DNA from: Pseudomonas aestuarii
GTDB taxonomy: Bacteria; Pseudomonadota; Gammaproteobacteria; Pseudomonadales; Pseudomonadaceae
Length of the DNA: 64,000 nt
NCBI RefSeq assembly: GCF_027988105.1
Contig: NZ_JAQJZJ010000001.1
Coordinates: forward strand, 62,001-126,000
Direction of reading: 5' to 3'
The position numbers were made by a program, and so were the translations under genes. Shown in pieces: positions 26,865 through 37,638 of this stretch; the stretch's first letter is position 1; the number at the start of each line of letters is the position of its first letter. Under the pieces are notes generated by a model. That model did not search any database, was not told where the DNA came from, and was given only the letters and a program-made list of their open reading frames with translations.

Positions 26865-28133
26865 ATGTCTGATCTGAAAACCGCCGCTCTCGAATATCAT
26901 GCCAAGCCCCGTCCGGGTAAGCTGAGCGTCGAGCTGACCAAGCCCACTGCCACTGCTCGTGATCTGGCACTGGCCTACAGCCCGGGTGTTGCCGAGCCAG
27001 TGCGTGAAATCGCCCGTGACCCTGAGTTGGCTTACCGCTATACCGGTAAGGGCAATCTGGTCGCGGTGATTTCCGACGGTACCGCGATTCTCGGCCTGGG
27101 TAACCTCGGTCCGTTGGCTTCCAAGCCGGTTATGGAAGGCAAGGGCGTGCTGTTCAAGCGTTTCGCCGGTATCGACGTATTCGACATCGAAGTCGACGCT
27201 GAAAGCCCGCAAGCCTTCATCGACACGGTCAAGCGCATTTCCATCACCTTTGGTGGCATCAATCTGGAAGACATCAAGGCACCAGAGTGCTTTGAGATTG
27301 AGCGTGCGTTGATCGAGCAGTGCGACATTCCGGTTTTCCACGATGACCAGCACGGTACCGCCATTGTCACCGCCGCCGGCATGCTCAATGCCCTGGAAAT
27401 CGCCGGCAAGACCCTGGATCAGGCGAAGATCGTCTGCCTGGGCGCCGGCGCTGCGGCGACTTCCTGCATGAAGCTGCTGGTGAGCATGGGTGCCAAGGTC
27501 GAAAATATCTACATGATCGACCGTAAGGGTGTGATCCACGCGGGTCGTGACGATCTGAACCAGTACAAAGCAATATTTGCCACCGAGACCGACAAGCGCA
27601 CGCTGTCCGAGGCGCTCGAGGGTGCCGACGTGTTCGTCGGTCTGTCCGGCGCCAATCTGCTCCCGGCGGAAGACCTCATGCGCATGGCGGCCAACCCGAT
27701 CGTGTTCGCGTGCTCCAACCCGGATCCGGAAATTGCTCCGGAGTTGGCTCATGCCGCACGCAATGACGTGATCATGGCCACCGGTCGTTCGGATTACCCG
27801 AATCAGGTCAACAACGTGTTGGGCTTCCCGTTCATCTTCCGTGGCGCTCTGGATGTACGTGCCACTCGCATCAACGAAGAGATGAAGATCGCTGCGGCCC
27901 TGGCCCTGCGTGACCTGGCCAAGCTGCCGGTGTCGCAGGAAGTCTGCGATGCCTACGGTGGCATTGCGCTTTCGTTCGGTCGTGAGTACATCATTCCCAA
28001 GCCGATGGACCCACGCCTGATCACCGTGGTCTGCGATGCAGTGGCCAAGGCCGCCATCGAAAGCGGTGTGGCAACACTGCCCTACCCGAAACACTATCCG
28101 CTAACGTCGGTGGATGACGTGTTCAACGGCTAA
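26865..28133 (+). CDS. maeB: NADP-type malic enzyme MaeB (short form)
   Basis: A 422-residue malate dehydrogenase (oxaloacetate-decarboxylating) producing pyruvate and NAD(P)H. YSPGVAEPVREIARDP, KGNLVAVISDGTAILGLGN, PVFHDDQHGTAIV and the Rossmann loop CLGAGAAATSC are the key motifs. It lacks the C-terminal phosphotransacetylase-like domain found in long MaeB proteins, as is usual in pseudomonads. The ATG at 26865 (MSDLKTAALEYH) is used; the longer frame is an extension through the M48 gene end. A perfect bidirectional terminator follows. Confidence 0.95.
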   Translation: MSDLKTAALEYHAKPRPGKLSVELTKPTATARDLALAYSPGVAEPVREIARDPELAYRYTGKGNLVAVISDGTAILGLGNLGPLASKPVMEGKGVLFKRFAGIDVFDIEVDAESPQAFIDTVKRISITFGGINLEDIKAPECFEIERALIEQCDIPVFHDDQHGTAIVTAAGMLNALEIAGKTLDQAKIVCLGAGAAATSCMKLLVSMGAKVENIYMIDRKGVIHAGRDDLNQYKAIFATETDKRTLSEALEGADVFVGLSGANLLPAEDLMRMAANPIVFACSNPDPEIAPELAHAARNDVIMATGRSDYPNQVNNVLGFPFIFRGALDVRATRINEEMKIAAALALRDLAKLPVSQEVCDAYGGIALSFGREYIIPKPMDPRLITVVCDAVAKAAIESGVATLPYPKHYPLTSVDDVFNG

Positions 28134-28141
28134 GCCGCACA

Positions 28142-28177
28142 CGTAAAAAAAACCCGCCTCGGCGGGTTTTTTTTACG
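28142..28177. terminator. Perfect bidirectional terminator after maeB
   Basis: Positions 28142-28158 and 28161-28177 are 17-base perfect inverted repeats separated by TC; the core is ACCCGCC/GGCGGGT flanked by eight A and eight T. It follows the maeB stop by 8 bases and works equally well on the strand used by mrcA. Confidence 0.93.
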
Positions 28178-28341
28178 GCTGCTATTCAAGAGTCTGGCCT
28201 GTGCCGAGCCGACAGTTGCCGCGATGCCAGGCACATAACTGGATTGCATCCTGGCGCGGCCCTGACAAATCGCCTGGCGCAGTACCGGCCGTTGACGGCC
28301 GCCCCAGCTGCGATGGCAGGCTCATCCGCGCCAAAGCCAAA

Positions 28342-28374
28342 GCATGGTGCCGGGGTGGCTCTCCGACACCATGC
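28342..28374 (-). terminator. Hairpin downstream of mrcA
   Basis: GCATGGTG (28342-28349) and CACCATGC (28367-28374) pair, with a further CGG/CCG inside after one mismatch, 40 bases after the mrcA stop on the minus strand. Only a weak T-rich tail follows. The rest of the 236-base gap to the maeB terminator shows nothing recognisable. Confidence 0.4.
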
Positions 28375-28413
28375 GGCGCGGAGATCTTGTGCTTGTTGGT
28401 GGATTCTCGTTGG

Positions 28414-30852
28414 CTAGAACAAATCGATCGGCGCCGACTCGTCAGCTGGCAGTGGGCTGCCCGGGGCGCGATAGCCTGGATCCAGTTCGCTCATCGGTGG
28501 CGGCGAGTCTTCGCTCTTGAACAGTTCGAAGTAGGCGTCAACGGTACCGGGCCCGGCAGCGCGACCGCTGTAGGGGTCGATGCGCAGGGTCAGCAGGCCT
28601 TTGGGTTCCGCGGGAGCATGGCTGGGGTTGTCTTTGAGGGCGCTGCCCATGTAGCTCATCCAGATCGGCAGGGCGACGGTGCCACCGTATTCGTGCCTGC
28701 CGAGGCTTTCCGGTTGGTCGAAACCGGCCCAGACGGTGGTCACATAATCGGCGTTATAGCCGGAGAACCAGCTGTCCTTGGACTCGTTGGTCGTGCCGGT
28801 TTTTCCGGCCAAATCATCACGCCCCAGGGCCAGGGCTCTGCGGCCGGTACCGCGCTTGATCACGTCCTGCAGCATGCTGGTCATGATGTAGGCAGTGCGT
28901 TCGTCGATGATGCGCTCTGCGGCGACGGGCTCGTGAGCCACGGGGGCTTGCTCAGGCATCTGCTCGGGGCTGTCGTTAGCGGCTACTGGGTCGGCTGCGG
29001 CGGCGGTTAAGGCGTTGATGGCCTTAGGCGTGCCGGCGGGGTTGGCGATAAACAGGGGGTCGCCGTGACGCCCATCGATACGCTCGATCAGGTAGGGCTG
29101 GGTTTTGTAACCGCCGTTGGCAAACGTGGACCAGCCGCGGGCAACTTCCAGTGGCGTCAGGTTGGCTGTGCCCAGTGCCAGCGACAAGTTGCGCGGGAGA
29201 TCCTGTTTGTCGAAGCCAAAGCGCGTGACGTAGTCCAGGGCGTAGTCGATGCCGATAGCCTGCAGCAGGCGAATCGACACCAGGTTGCGTGATTTATACA
29301 GGGCTTCGCGCATGCGGATTGGGCCGAGGAAGGTGTTGTTGTCGTTCTTCGGTCGCCAGCCCTGGTCGAGGTATTCGTCGACAAACACGATCGGCGCATC
29401 GTTTACCAGGCTCGCGGCGGTATAGCCACGGTCCAGGGCGGCGCTGTAGATGAAGGGTTTGAAGCTGGAGCCCGGCTGACGCTTGGCTTGCGCTGCACGG
29501 TTATAGTTGCTTTGTTCGAATGAGAAGCCGCCGACCAGCGCGCGAATTGCGCCGTTGTTTGGGTCAAGCGAGACCAGGGCGCTCTGCGCCAGCGGTAGTT
29601 GGGCGAAGCTCAGGCTGCCGTCGCTCTGGCGTTGCACGCGGATCAGGTCGCCAACTTGGGTGACATCGCTGGGCTGTTGCGGGCGTGGGCCGAGGCTATT
29701 GGTGTTGAGGAATGGTCGCGCCCATTTCATGCTGTCCCAGGCGATCGCTTCTTCCTCGCCGCTGCGCAACAGGACGAGGATGCCGCTTTTTTCGATTTGG
29801 CTGACGATTGCGGGTTCTAGGCCACCCAGCGAGCTGCGTTTAGCAAGTTCATCCAGCCAGGCGTCTTTGTTCATTTCGGGTAGACGGCGTACTGGGCCTC
29901 GATAGCCGTGGCGCTGATCGTAGGCGATCAAGCCTTCGCGAACGGCGGTGTTGGCCGCGTTCTGCAGTTCGCTTGGGACGGTGGTGGTGACGCTGAAGCC
30001 TTCGGTGTAAGCCTCGCTGCCGTAGCGGCCGACCATTTCCGCGCGAACCATTTCCGCTATATAGGGGGCTGTGACTTCGGGGGCAGAGGCGTGGAGGCTG
30101 GCATCGCCAGGCTCGGCCAAGGCGGTTTCATAGCTCTGCTGGTCGATCCGGCCGAGCATGTGCATGCGTCCGAGAATCCAATCGCGGCGTTCTTTGGCGC
30201 GGCTGGGGTTGGCCACCGGATTGAAGCGTGAAGGTGCTTTCGGCAGGCCTGCAATCATCGCCAGTTGAGCCAGGCTGAGCTCCTTGATCGATTTGCCGTA
30301 ATAGACTTGAGCGGCGGCTTCGATGCCGTAAGCGCGGTGGCCGAGGTAGATCTTGTTGACATAGAGCTCGAGGATTTCATCCTTGCTCAATTCACGTTCG
30401 ATCTGCAGCGCGAGCAGAATTTCATTGATTTTGCGTGAGAAGCTACGCTCGCTGGTCAGGAAGTAATTCTTCGCCACCTGCATGGTGATGGTGCTGCCGC
30501 CACTCTGGATGTGCCCGCTTGTTAAAATTTGCGTGGCAGCGCGCATCAAGCTGGTAAGGTCGACGCCATAATGGTTCGCAAAGTTGTCATCTTCAGCGGC
30601 AAGCAGGGCGCCGATGAAATCAGGCGGGATGTCGTCGAATTTGATCGGTGAACGGCGCATTTCGCCAAATTCAGCAATCAGCTTGGCGTCACTGCTGTAA
30701 ACCCGTAGCGGGATCTGCAGCTGGATGCTGCGCAGCGATTCAATGGACGGCAGGCTTGGGCTGAGATAGAGGAAGGCGCCACTGAAACTGAGTAACAGTG
30801 CACAAAAAGTGGCGACACCAGACCAGCAGATGAACTTCAACAAACGCATCAA
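28414..30852 (-). CDS. mrcA: Penicillin-binding protein 1A (bifunctional glycosyltransferase/transpeptidase)
   Basis: An 812-residue class A PBP, called ponA in P. aeruginosa. An N-terminal membrane anchor (FICWSGVATFCALLLSFSGAF) is followed by the GT51 domain (AAEDDNFANHYGVD, SGGSTITMQVAKN) and, after an OB-like insert, the transpeptidase with SxxK in GSSFKPF, SxN in KSRNLVS and KTGTTNESKDSW. It polymerises and crosslinks peptidoglycan during growth. It is divergent from pilM across 181 bases, the standard Pseudomonas arrangement. Confidence 0.97.
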   Translation of the reverse strand: MMRLLKFICWSGVATFCALLLSFSGAFLYLSPSLPSIESLRSIQLQIPLRVYSSDAKLIAEFGEMRRSPIKFDDIPPDFIGALLAAEDDNFANHYGVDLTSLMRAATQILTSGHIQSGGSTITMQVAKNYFLTSERSFSRKINEILLALQIERELSKDEILELYVNKIYLGHRAYGIEAAAQVYYGKSIKELSLAQLAMIAGLPKAPSRFNPVANPSRAKERRDWILGRMHMLGRIDQQSYETALAEPGDASLHASAPEVTAPYIAEMVRAEMVGRYGSEAYTEGFSVTTTVPSELQNAANTAVREGLIAYDQRHGYRGPVRRLPEMNKDAWLDELAKRSSLGGLEPAIVSQIEKSGILVLLRSGEEEAIAWDSMKWARPFLNTNSLGPRPQQPSDVTQVGDLIRVQRQSDGSLSFAQLPLAQSALVSLDPNNGAIRALVGGFSFEQSNYNRAAQAKRQPGSSFKPFIYSAALDRGYTAASLVNDAPIVFVDEYLDQGWRPKNDNNTFLGPIRMREALYKSRNLVSIRLLQAIGIDYALDYVTRFGFDKQDLPRNLSLALGTANLTPLEVARGWSTFANGGYKTQPYLIERIDGRHGDPLFIANPAGTPKAINALTAAAADPVAANDSPEQMPEQAPVAHEPVAAERIIDERTAYIMTSMLQDVIKRGTGRRALALGRDDLAGKTGTTNESKDSWFSGYNADYVTTVWAGFDQPESLGRHEYGGTVALPIWMSYMGSALKDNPSHAPAEPKGLLTLRIDPYSGRAAGPGTVDAYFELFKSEDSPPPMSELDPGYRAPGSPLPADESAPIDLF

Positions 30853-30952
30853 GATTTTTGGATTTCCAGATAAAAGAATGAGTTAAGCGGAAGGCAATGC
30901 TCAAAGGGAAAAACTGATCACATTATAGGCGTTTTTTTTCCCGGGGATCCAT

Positions 30953-30981
30953 TTGCGCTTCTGTCAAGACTGTTATTTAAT
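30953..30981 (+). promoter_or_regulatory. Candidate promoter of pilMNOPQ
   Basis: TTGCGC (30953-30958), 17-base spacer, TTTAAT (30976-30981), in the 181-base gap between divergent mrcA and pilM and 53 bases before the pilM start. The match is moderate. Confidence 0.35.
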
Positions 30982-31006
30982 GTGAAAAAACATAAATAGT
31001 CCGTAA

Positions 31007-32097
<1,091 letters not shown>

Positions 32098-32098
<1 letters not shown>

Positions 32099-32673
32099 TG
32101 GCGCGGATTAACCTTCTTCCATGGCGCGAGCAGTTACGCGAGGAGCGCAAACAGCGCTTTCTGGTAACGCTCGCCGGTGTCGTGGTAGTCGCTGCCGGTA
32201 CGGTGTTCCTTGGTGATCAGTATCTGAGCGGTGCAATCGAGCAGCAAAATTCACGCAACCAGTTCGTGCGCAAAGAAATTGCAGTCCTGGATGCCCGCAT
32301 CAAGGAAATTAGCGAGCTGAAGACCCGGCGCCAGCAATTGCTGGAGCGGATGAAGATTATTCAGGACTTGCAGGGCAACAGGCCGATCATTGGCCGAGTA
32401 TTCGACCAGTTGGTGCGGACTTTGCCGGATGGGGTGTATTTCACCAGCGTCAAAATGACAGGCAAGAATATCGCGATTGTAGGGGCGGCCGAGTCGAACA
32501 ACAGGGTGTCGAATCTGATGCGTAATCTGGATGCGTCCGATTGGCTGGATGCGCCTAACTTGACGCAAGTCAAAGCTACCACCGCAGGTGCCCTGGATCA
32601 GGCTAATGTGTTCCAGCTGACGGTTAAGCAAACGCAGCCTGGCGTTGAGCCGAAAGAAGGTGACGAAAAATGA
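32098..32673 (+). CDS. pilN: Type IV pilus assembly protein PilN
   Basis: A 191-residue inner-membrane protein starting MARINLLPWREQLREERKQRF, the cytoplasmic INLLPWR motif that docks on PilM. One membrane helix (FLVTLAGVVVVAAGTVFLGDQYL) is followed by a periplasmic coiled coil (RKEIAVLDARIKEISELKTRRQQLLERMK) and a ferredoxin-like domain that pairs with PilO. It overlaps pilO by ATGA. Confidence 0.96.
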
Positions 32674-33293
32674 GCCTGGCTGAATCCATCGAAAACATGC
32701 GCAAGATTGAACTCAGCAATCTTGATCTGAATAACATCGGTTCATGGCCGGCAGTCATCAAGGGTGTCGTATTTGTTTTGTTTTTCGTGGTGCTGCTGGC
32801 GCTTGGTTATAACTTTCACCTGAAGGATTTACAGGCCAGCCTGGAGCGCTCGCAGGGGGAGGAGCAAACCCTCAAGCAGCAATTCTCCAGCAAGGCTTTC
32901 CAGGCTGCGAATCTTGAGGCCTATAAGGAACAGATGAAGGAGATGGAGATTTCCTTCGGGACTCTGTTGCGCCAGTTGCCAAGCGATACCGAAGTGCCGG
33001 GGCTGCTGGAGGATATTACGCGTACCGGTCTGGGCAGCGGTCTTGAGTTCGAAGAGATCAAGTTGCTTCCCGAAGTGACGCAGCCATTTTATATAGAACT
33101 GCCTATTCAGGTAGTGGTGGTGGGTAGTTACCATGACCTGGCGACTTTTGTCAGTGGTGTCGCCAGCCTGCCGCGAATTGTGACCTTGCATGATTTCGAA
33201 ACTAAACCGGTTAGCACGGAGAGCGCTTCTGTCATTCGAATGAGTGTTATGGCGAAGACATATCGTTATAACGATAAAGGGATGGATAAATGA
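32670..33293 (+). CDS. pilO: Type IV pilus assembly protein PilO
   Basis: A 207-residue bitopic membrane protein. The membrane helix is VVFVLFFVVLLALGYNF (residues about 32-48), then a periplasmic coiled coil and a ferredoxin-like core with VPGLLEDITRTGLGSGLEFEEIKL and YIELPIQVVVVGSYHDLATFVSG. It forms heterodimers with PilN and connects PilM to PilP/PilQ. It overlaps pilP by ATGA. Confidence 0.96.
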   Translation: MSLAESIENMRKIELSNLDLNNIGSWPAVIKGVVFVLFFVVLLALGYNFHLKDLQASLERSQGEEQTLKQQFSSKAFQAANLEAYKEQMKEMEISFGTLLRQLPSDTEVPGLLEDITRTGLGSGLEFEEIKLLPEVTQPFYIELPIQVVVVGSYHDLATFVSGVASLPRIVTLHDFETKPVSTESASVIRMSVMAKTYRYNDKGMDK

Positions 33294-33817
33294 AGATTCT
33301 TCGTTTGGCTGTATCTGTCTGCTTGTTGTCGTTCTTACAGGGGTGTGGCTCGGAGGGCAATTTTTCCGACCTGCAGGCATTCATGGACGAGGTTCGCGCG
33401 AGGCCGAAAGGCGCCATCGAGCCTTTGCCAACATTTCAACCTTATGAAGCATTCACCTATGGAGCTTCTTCTCTGCGCAGTCCATTTCAGCCGCCGGTCA
33501 AGATCGACGTGGTGCGCCGTCAAAAGGGCTCGCAGGAAATTAAGCCAGATGAAGCACGGGTCAAACAGTTCCTCGAGAGTTTCAATATCGAGGTCTTCGA
33601 AATGGTCGGCACACTTGCCAATGCAAACGGTGTGTTTGCTTTGGTGAACGGGGCTGGCGGGGTTCATCGCGTCAAGGTTGGGGATTATTTGGGCCGTAAT
33701 TACGGCCGCATCCTGGCGATAGATGAAGCCACAATCGAAGTGGTCGAGATTGTTCCAGACGGCGAGGGTGGCTGGCTTGAGCGGCCGCGCAGCCTCTCCC
33801 TCAAGGAGCGTTCTTGA
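33290..33817 (+). CDS. pilP: Type IV pilus assembly lipoprotein PilP
   Basis: A 175-residue inner-membrane lipoprotein: signal LRLAVSVCLLSFLQGC with lipobox Cys20, an extended linker (TFQPYEAFTYGASSLRSPFQPP) that contacts PilN/PilO, and a C-terminal beta-sandwich homology region (MVGTLANANGVFALVNGAGGVHRVKVGDYLGRNYGRI) that binds PilQ. It bridges the inner-membrane complex and the outer-membrane secretin and overlaps pilQ by ATGA. Confidence 0.96.
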   Translation: MKILRLAVSVCLLSFLQGCGSEGNFSDLQAFMDEVRARPKGAIEPLPTFQPYEAFTYGASSLRSPFQPPVKIDVVRRQKGSQEIKPDEARVKQFLESFNIEVFEMVGTLANANGVFALVNGAGGVHRVKVGDYLGRNYGRILAIDEATIEVVEIVPDGEGGWLERPRSLSLKERS

Positions 33818-35949
33818 TGAGCGGAATGATCATGAAAAAAAATAACCGGTCTGCCCAACGGAACCCGAGAATGAATAGCCCCTTATCGCATCTAGGTATC
33901 TCTCTATTACTGCTGTTGCTATCGCCAGCATTGTTGGCCGCTGACCTGCAGGGGCTTGATGTTTCTGCCTTGCCGGGCGATCGCGTCGAGTTGAAATTGA
34001 CATTCGATGAGCCGGTGCTTGCTCCGCGCGGCTATACGATAGAGCAGCCGGCGCGGATTGCCCTGGATTTTCCAGGCGTTTCCAGCAAATTGGGCGCGAA
34101 GAATCGAGAGCTGGGTGTGGGTAACGCGCGCAGCGTCACCGTGGTCGAAGCCAAGGATCGAACTCGGTTGATCATCAACCTGACCAGCCTGGCTCCATAC
34201 AATACGCGCACTGATGGCAACAACCTTTATGTCGTGATTGGCGAGGGGGCATCCGGCTCCGCGTCAGCGCGGCCGGTAACTGCCGCGGCATTTGTCAGTA
34301 CCGCTGCGCCGACCAAGAGCTACGCTGCACAAGGCAAGGCTATTCGCAATATTGATTTCCAGCGGGGCGAGCAAGGCGAAGGGAATGTTGTGATTACCCT
34401 GTCGGATGCTTCGGTAAGCCCTGATATTCAAGAGCAGGGTGGCAAGATTCGTCTGGACTTCGCCAAGACTCAGTTGCCTGAGGCACTACGTGTTCGCCTG
34501 GACGTCAAGGACTTTGCTACGCCGGTACAGTTCGTCAGTGCCACGGGCTCGGCTGACAAGGCAAGTATCGTAATCGAGCCGACCGGCTTCTACGATTACC
34601 TGGCCTATCAAACCGACAATACACTTACGCTCAGCATCAAACCGTTGACCCAGGACGAAGCTGATACGCGTAAAAGCGAGCGGTTTGCTTACAGTGGTGA
34701 GAAGTTGTCCCTGAACTTCCAGGATATCGATGTTCGCTCGGTGTTGCAGTTGATTGCGGACTTCACCGATCTGAACCTGGTGGCCAGTGATACGGTGCAG
34801 GGCAACATTACCTTGCGCTTGCAGAATGTGCCTTGGGACCAGGCGCTTGATCTGGTGCTGAAGACCAAGGGCCTGGACAAGCGCAAGGTGGGTAACGTCC
34901 TTATGGTTGCACCTGCCGACGAAATTGCGGCTCGTGAGCTGCAAGAGCTGGAGGCGCAAAAGCAGGTGGCGGAACTGGCGCCTCTGCGTAAGGATATAAT
35001 TCAGCTTAATTATGCCAAGGCTTCAGACATAGCTAAACTCTATGAAGACGGTGCTGCAGGTGGAACTCTTAAAGATGATATGCGGGGGTCTGTCATATTT
35101 GACGATAGGACCAATAGTCTGATCGTCACGCTAACTCAGGAGCGCATTGATGAGCTTCGTCGAATTATTACGCAACTAGACATACCGGTTCGTCAGGTGA
35201 TGGTCGAGGCGCGCATAGTCGAAGCCAATGTCGACTTCGACAAATCGCTGGGTGTCGAGTGGCGTGGGGTGAGTTTGGGCGATAACAACTTTATCGCCGG
35301 CGGAACCAATAGTCTGATCAAGGGAACGGATCCTCTCGAGATTCAGGCGGGTACTTTTGTCGATCTGGGCGCCACCGGTAGGAATGTGGGGCTGAACCTC
35401 GGCTTCATTACCAACAACACGCTGCTGGACCTTGAATTGTCTGCCATGGAAAAAACCGGCAACGGTGAGGTTATTTCCCAGCCCAAAGTGGTCACCTCGG
35501 ACAAGGAAACTGCCAAGATTCTCAAGGGCTCAGAGATTCCCTATCAAGAGGCGAGCTCAAGCGGTGCCACCAGCACCTCCTTCAAGCAGGCAGCTCTGTC
35601 GCTTGAGGTCACCCCGCAGATTACCCCGGATAACCGCGTTATTATGGAGGTCAAGGTCACCAAGGACGCACCGGACTTCTCCAATGCTGCTGCGAGTAAT
35701 GGGGTGCCTGCGATCACCAAAAACGAGGTGAATGCCAAGGTGCTGGTGGCTGACGGTGAAACCATCGTGATTGGTGGCGTGTTTACCAATACCCAGAGCA
35801 AGTCGGTAGACAAGGTGCCGTTCCTTGGCGATATTCCATACTTGGGATCCCTGTTCAGGCGTGACCTGGTCAAGGATAGCAAGTCGGAGCTGTTGATTTT
35901 CCTTACGCCGCGCATCATGAATACTCAGGCTGTAGCGGTAACTCGTTGA
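33814..35949 (+). CDS. pilQ: Type IV pilus secretin PilQ
   Basis: A 711-residue outer-membrane secretin, the exit pore of the pilus. Order: signal sequence ending [10 protein letters not shown], two AMIN peptidoglycan-binding domains (about residues 50-260), secretin N-domains ([25 protein letters not shown]), and the secretin barrel ([38 protein letters not shown]). The start at 33814 has AGGAG upstream and couples to pilP, but gives a 37-residue n-region plus signal; an internal ATG at 33871 (MNSPLSHLG) matches the PilQ start I recall from P. aeruginosa. Confidence 0.95.
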   Translation: MMSGMIMKKNNRSAQRNPRMNSPLSHLGISLLLLLLSPALLAADLQGLDVSALPGDRVELKLTFDEPVLAPRGYTIEQPARIALDFPGVSSKLGAKNRELGVGNARSVTVVEAKDRTRLIINLTSLAPYNTRTDGNNLYVVIGEGASGSASARPVTAAAFVSTAAPTKSYAAQGKAIRNIDFQRGEQGEGNVVITLSDASVSPDIQEQGGKIRLDFAKTQLPEALRVRLDVKDFATPVQFVSATGSADKASIVIEPTGFYDYLAYQTDNTLTLSIKPLTQDEADTRKSERFAYSGEKLSLNFQDIDVRSVLQLIADFTDLNLVASDTVQGNITLRLQNVPWDQALDLVLKTKGLDKRKVGNVLMVAPADEIAARELQELEAQKQVAELAPLRKDIIQLNYAKASDIAKLYEDGAAGGTLKDDMRGSVIFDDRTNSLIVTLTQERIDELRRIITQLDIPVRQVMVEARIVEANVDFDKSLGVEWRGVSLGDNNFIAGGTNSLIKGTDPLEIQAGTFVDLGATGRNVGLNLGFITNNTLLDLELSAMEKTGNGEVISQPKVVTSDKETAKILKGSEIPYQEASSSGATSTSFKQAALSLEVTPQITPDNRVIMEVKVTKDAPDFSNAAASNGVPAITKNEVNAKVLVADGETIVIGGVFTNTQSKSVDKVPFLGDIPYLGSLFRRDLVKDSKSELLIFLTPRIMNTQAVAVTR

Positions 35950-35954
35950 AATAT

Positions 35955-36473
35955 ATGCAAAATGTTATTCTTGTTGGCCCGATGGGCGCTGGTAAAAGCA
36001 CCATCGGGCGGTTGCTGGCCAAAGAGTTGCGGTTGCTATTCAAGGACTCCGACAAGGAGATTGAGCAGCGTAGCGGCGCCGATATTCCCTGGATCTTCGA
36101 TGTCGAGGGTGAACAGGGTTTTCGCGAGCGCGAGCGGGCAGTGATCGCCGAGCTCTGCGAGCTGGACGGTCTGGTGCTGGCCACTGGCGGCGGTGCGGTG
36201 CAGCATCCGGACAACCGTGCGGCACTGCGGCGTGGTGGTCGCGTGGTGTACCTGTATGCCTCGGTCGAGCAGCAGCTCGATCGCACTTCGCGTGACCGCA
36301 ACCGCCCGCTGTTGCGCGCGGCCGACCCGGGCAAGGTGCTCACTGATCTGCTGGCGATTCGCGATCCGCTGTACCGCGAAATTGCCGATGTCATCGTGCA
36401 AACCGATGAGCGCCCACCACGGCTGGTTGTGCAGGAAATACTGGAGTGCCTGGAAGAGCTTTCTCCCCGTTAA
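35955..36473 (+). CDS. aroK: Shikimate kinase AroK
   Basis: A 172-residue P-loop kinase that phosphorylates shikimate in aromatic amino acid synthesis. [16 protein letters not shown] is the Walker A region, [30 protein letters not shown] the shikimate-binding segment and LATGGGAV the Walker B-like loop, with RDRNRPLL in the lid. The ATG at 35955 gives the family length; the TTG at 35946 would add three residues. It begins 6 bases after the pilQ stop and is probably co-transcribed with it. Confidence 0.96.
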   Translation: MQNVILVGPMGAGKSTIGRLLAKELRLLFKDSDKEIEQRSGADIPWIFDVEGEQGFRERERAVIAELCELDGLVLATGGGAVQHPDNRAALRRGGRVVYLYASVEQQLDRTSRDRNRPLLRAADPGKVLTDLLAIRDPLYREIADVIVQTDERPPRLVVQEILECLEELSPR

Positions 36474-36524
36474 AGCGTAGGCTGATCTGCGCTATCCTAG
36501 AGCCCTTTTGACGTCGGGGGCTCC

Positions 36525-37628
36525 ATGCAAACTCTTCAGGTCGATCTCGCTGAGCGCAGCTATCCCATTTATATCGGTGCCGATCTGTTGCGTCGTGCGG
36601 ATTTGCTGGCGCCGCACATCATTGGCCGCCAGGTTGCCATCGTCACCAATGAAACAGTCGCACCGCTCTATCTGGATGCCCTCAAGGCTGCCCTTGGCGC
36701 GTATGCGGTGACCGCGATTGTCTTGCCGGATGGCGAGGCGTTCAAAACCTGGGAAACGCTGCAGCAAATTTTCGATGGCCTGCTCGGCGCCCGGCATGAT
36801 CGGCATACGACCGTGATTGCGCTTGGCGGTGGGGTAGTCGGGGATATGGCCGGTTTCGCTGCGGCCTGTTATCAGCGTGGGGTTAATTTCATCCAGATCC
36901 CGACCACGTTGCTGTCCCAGGTCGATTCTTCGGTGGGTGGCAAGACCGGGATCAACCACCCGCTCGGAAAAAACATGGTGGGGGCGTTCTATCAGCCGCA
37001 AGCCGTCTTGATCGATACGGCCAGCCTGGTCACTTTGCCGGCTCGCGAGTTGTCGGCGGGTCTGGCCGAAGTGATCAAGTATGGTTTGATCTGTGACGAG
37101 CCTTTTCTCGCCTGGCTGGAACAGCACATGCCTGCACTGCGGGCGCTCGATCAACAAGCGCTGACTGCAGCGATCGAGCGCTCCTGTGCAGCCAAGGCGC
37201 GGATTGTCGGCGCTGATGAACGGGAGGCGGGGCTGCGGGCCACGCTCAACCTGGGGCATACCTTTGGTCATGCCATCGAGACCCAGCAAGGCTATGGTGT
37301 TTGGTTGCACGGTGAGGCGGTTGCTGCGGGTACTGTCATGGCGCTGGAAATGTCGCAGCGCCTGGGCTGGATTTCGCGGGCCGAGCGCAATCGAGGCATT
37401 CGCCTGTTTCAGGCGGCGGGCTTGCCTGTTGTGCCGCCGCAAGACATGACTGCCGAGCAGTTTCTGGCGCATATGGCGGTTGATAAAAAGGTGCTCGATG
37501 GCCAGTTGCGACTGGTGTTATTGCGTCACATCGGCGAGGCGGTGGTGACCGGTGATTTTCCTCGCGAAATTTTGAATGCCACGCTGAGCGTAGATTACGC
37601 CGCGCTGGTGGATCAGCTTGACCATTAA
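36525..37628 (+). CDS. aroB: 3-dehydroquinate synthase AroB
   Basis: A 367-residue NAD- and zinc-dependent enzyme converting DAHP to 3-dehydroquinate. The NAD-binding region includes [38 protein letters not shown] is the phosphate/active-site loop, and [14 protein letters not shown] carries zinc-binding His residues. It follows aroK by 51 bases, the conserved aroK-aroB pair. The 3' end is 10 bases before the damX start. Confidence 0.97.
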   Translation: MQTLQVDLAERSYPIYIGADLLRRADLLAPHIIGRQVAIVTNETVAPLYLDALKAALGAYAVTAIVLPDGEAFKTWETLQQIFDGLLGARHDRHTTVIALGGGVVGDMAGFAAACYQRGVNFIQIPTTLLSQVDSSVGGKTGINHPLGKNMVGAFYQPQAVLIDTASLVTLPARELSAGLAEVIKYGLICDEPFLAWLEQHMPALRALDQQALTAAIERSCAAKARIVGADEREAGLRATLNLGHTFGHAIETQQGYGVWLHGEAVAAGTVMALEMSQRLGWISRAERNRGIRLFQAAGLPVVPPQDMTAEQFLAHMAVDKKVLDGQLRLVLLRHIGEAVVTGDFPREILNATLSVDYAALVDQLDH

Positions 37629-37638
37629 TGAGTGTCCA

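Noticed and set aside
28201..29010. Plus-strand 269-codon frame across the mrcA 3' end
   Set aside because: Most of it is antisense to mrcA and the part in the gap has no ribosome site or recognisable domain.
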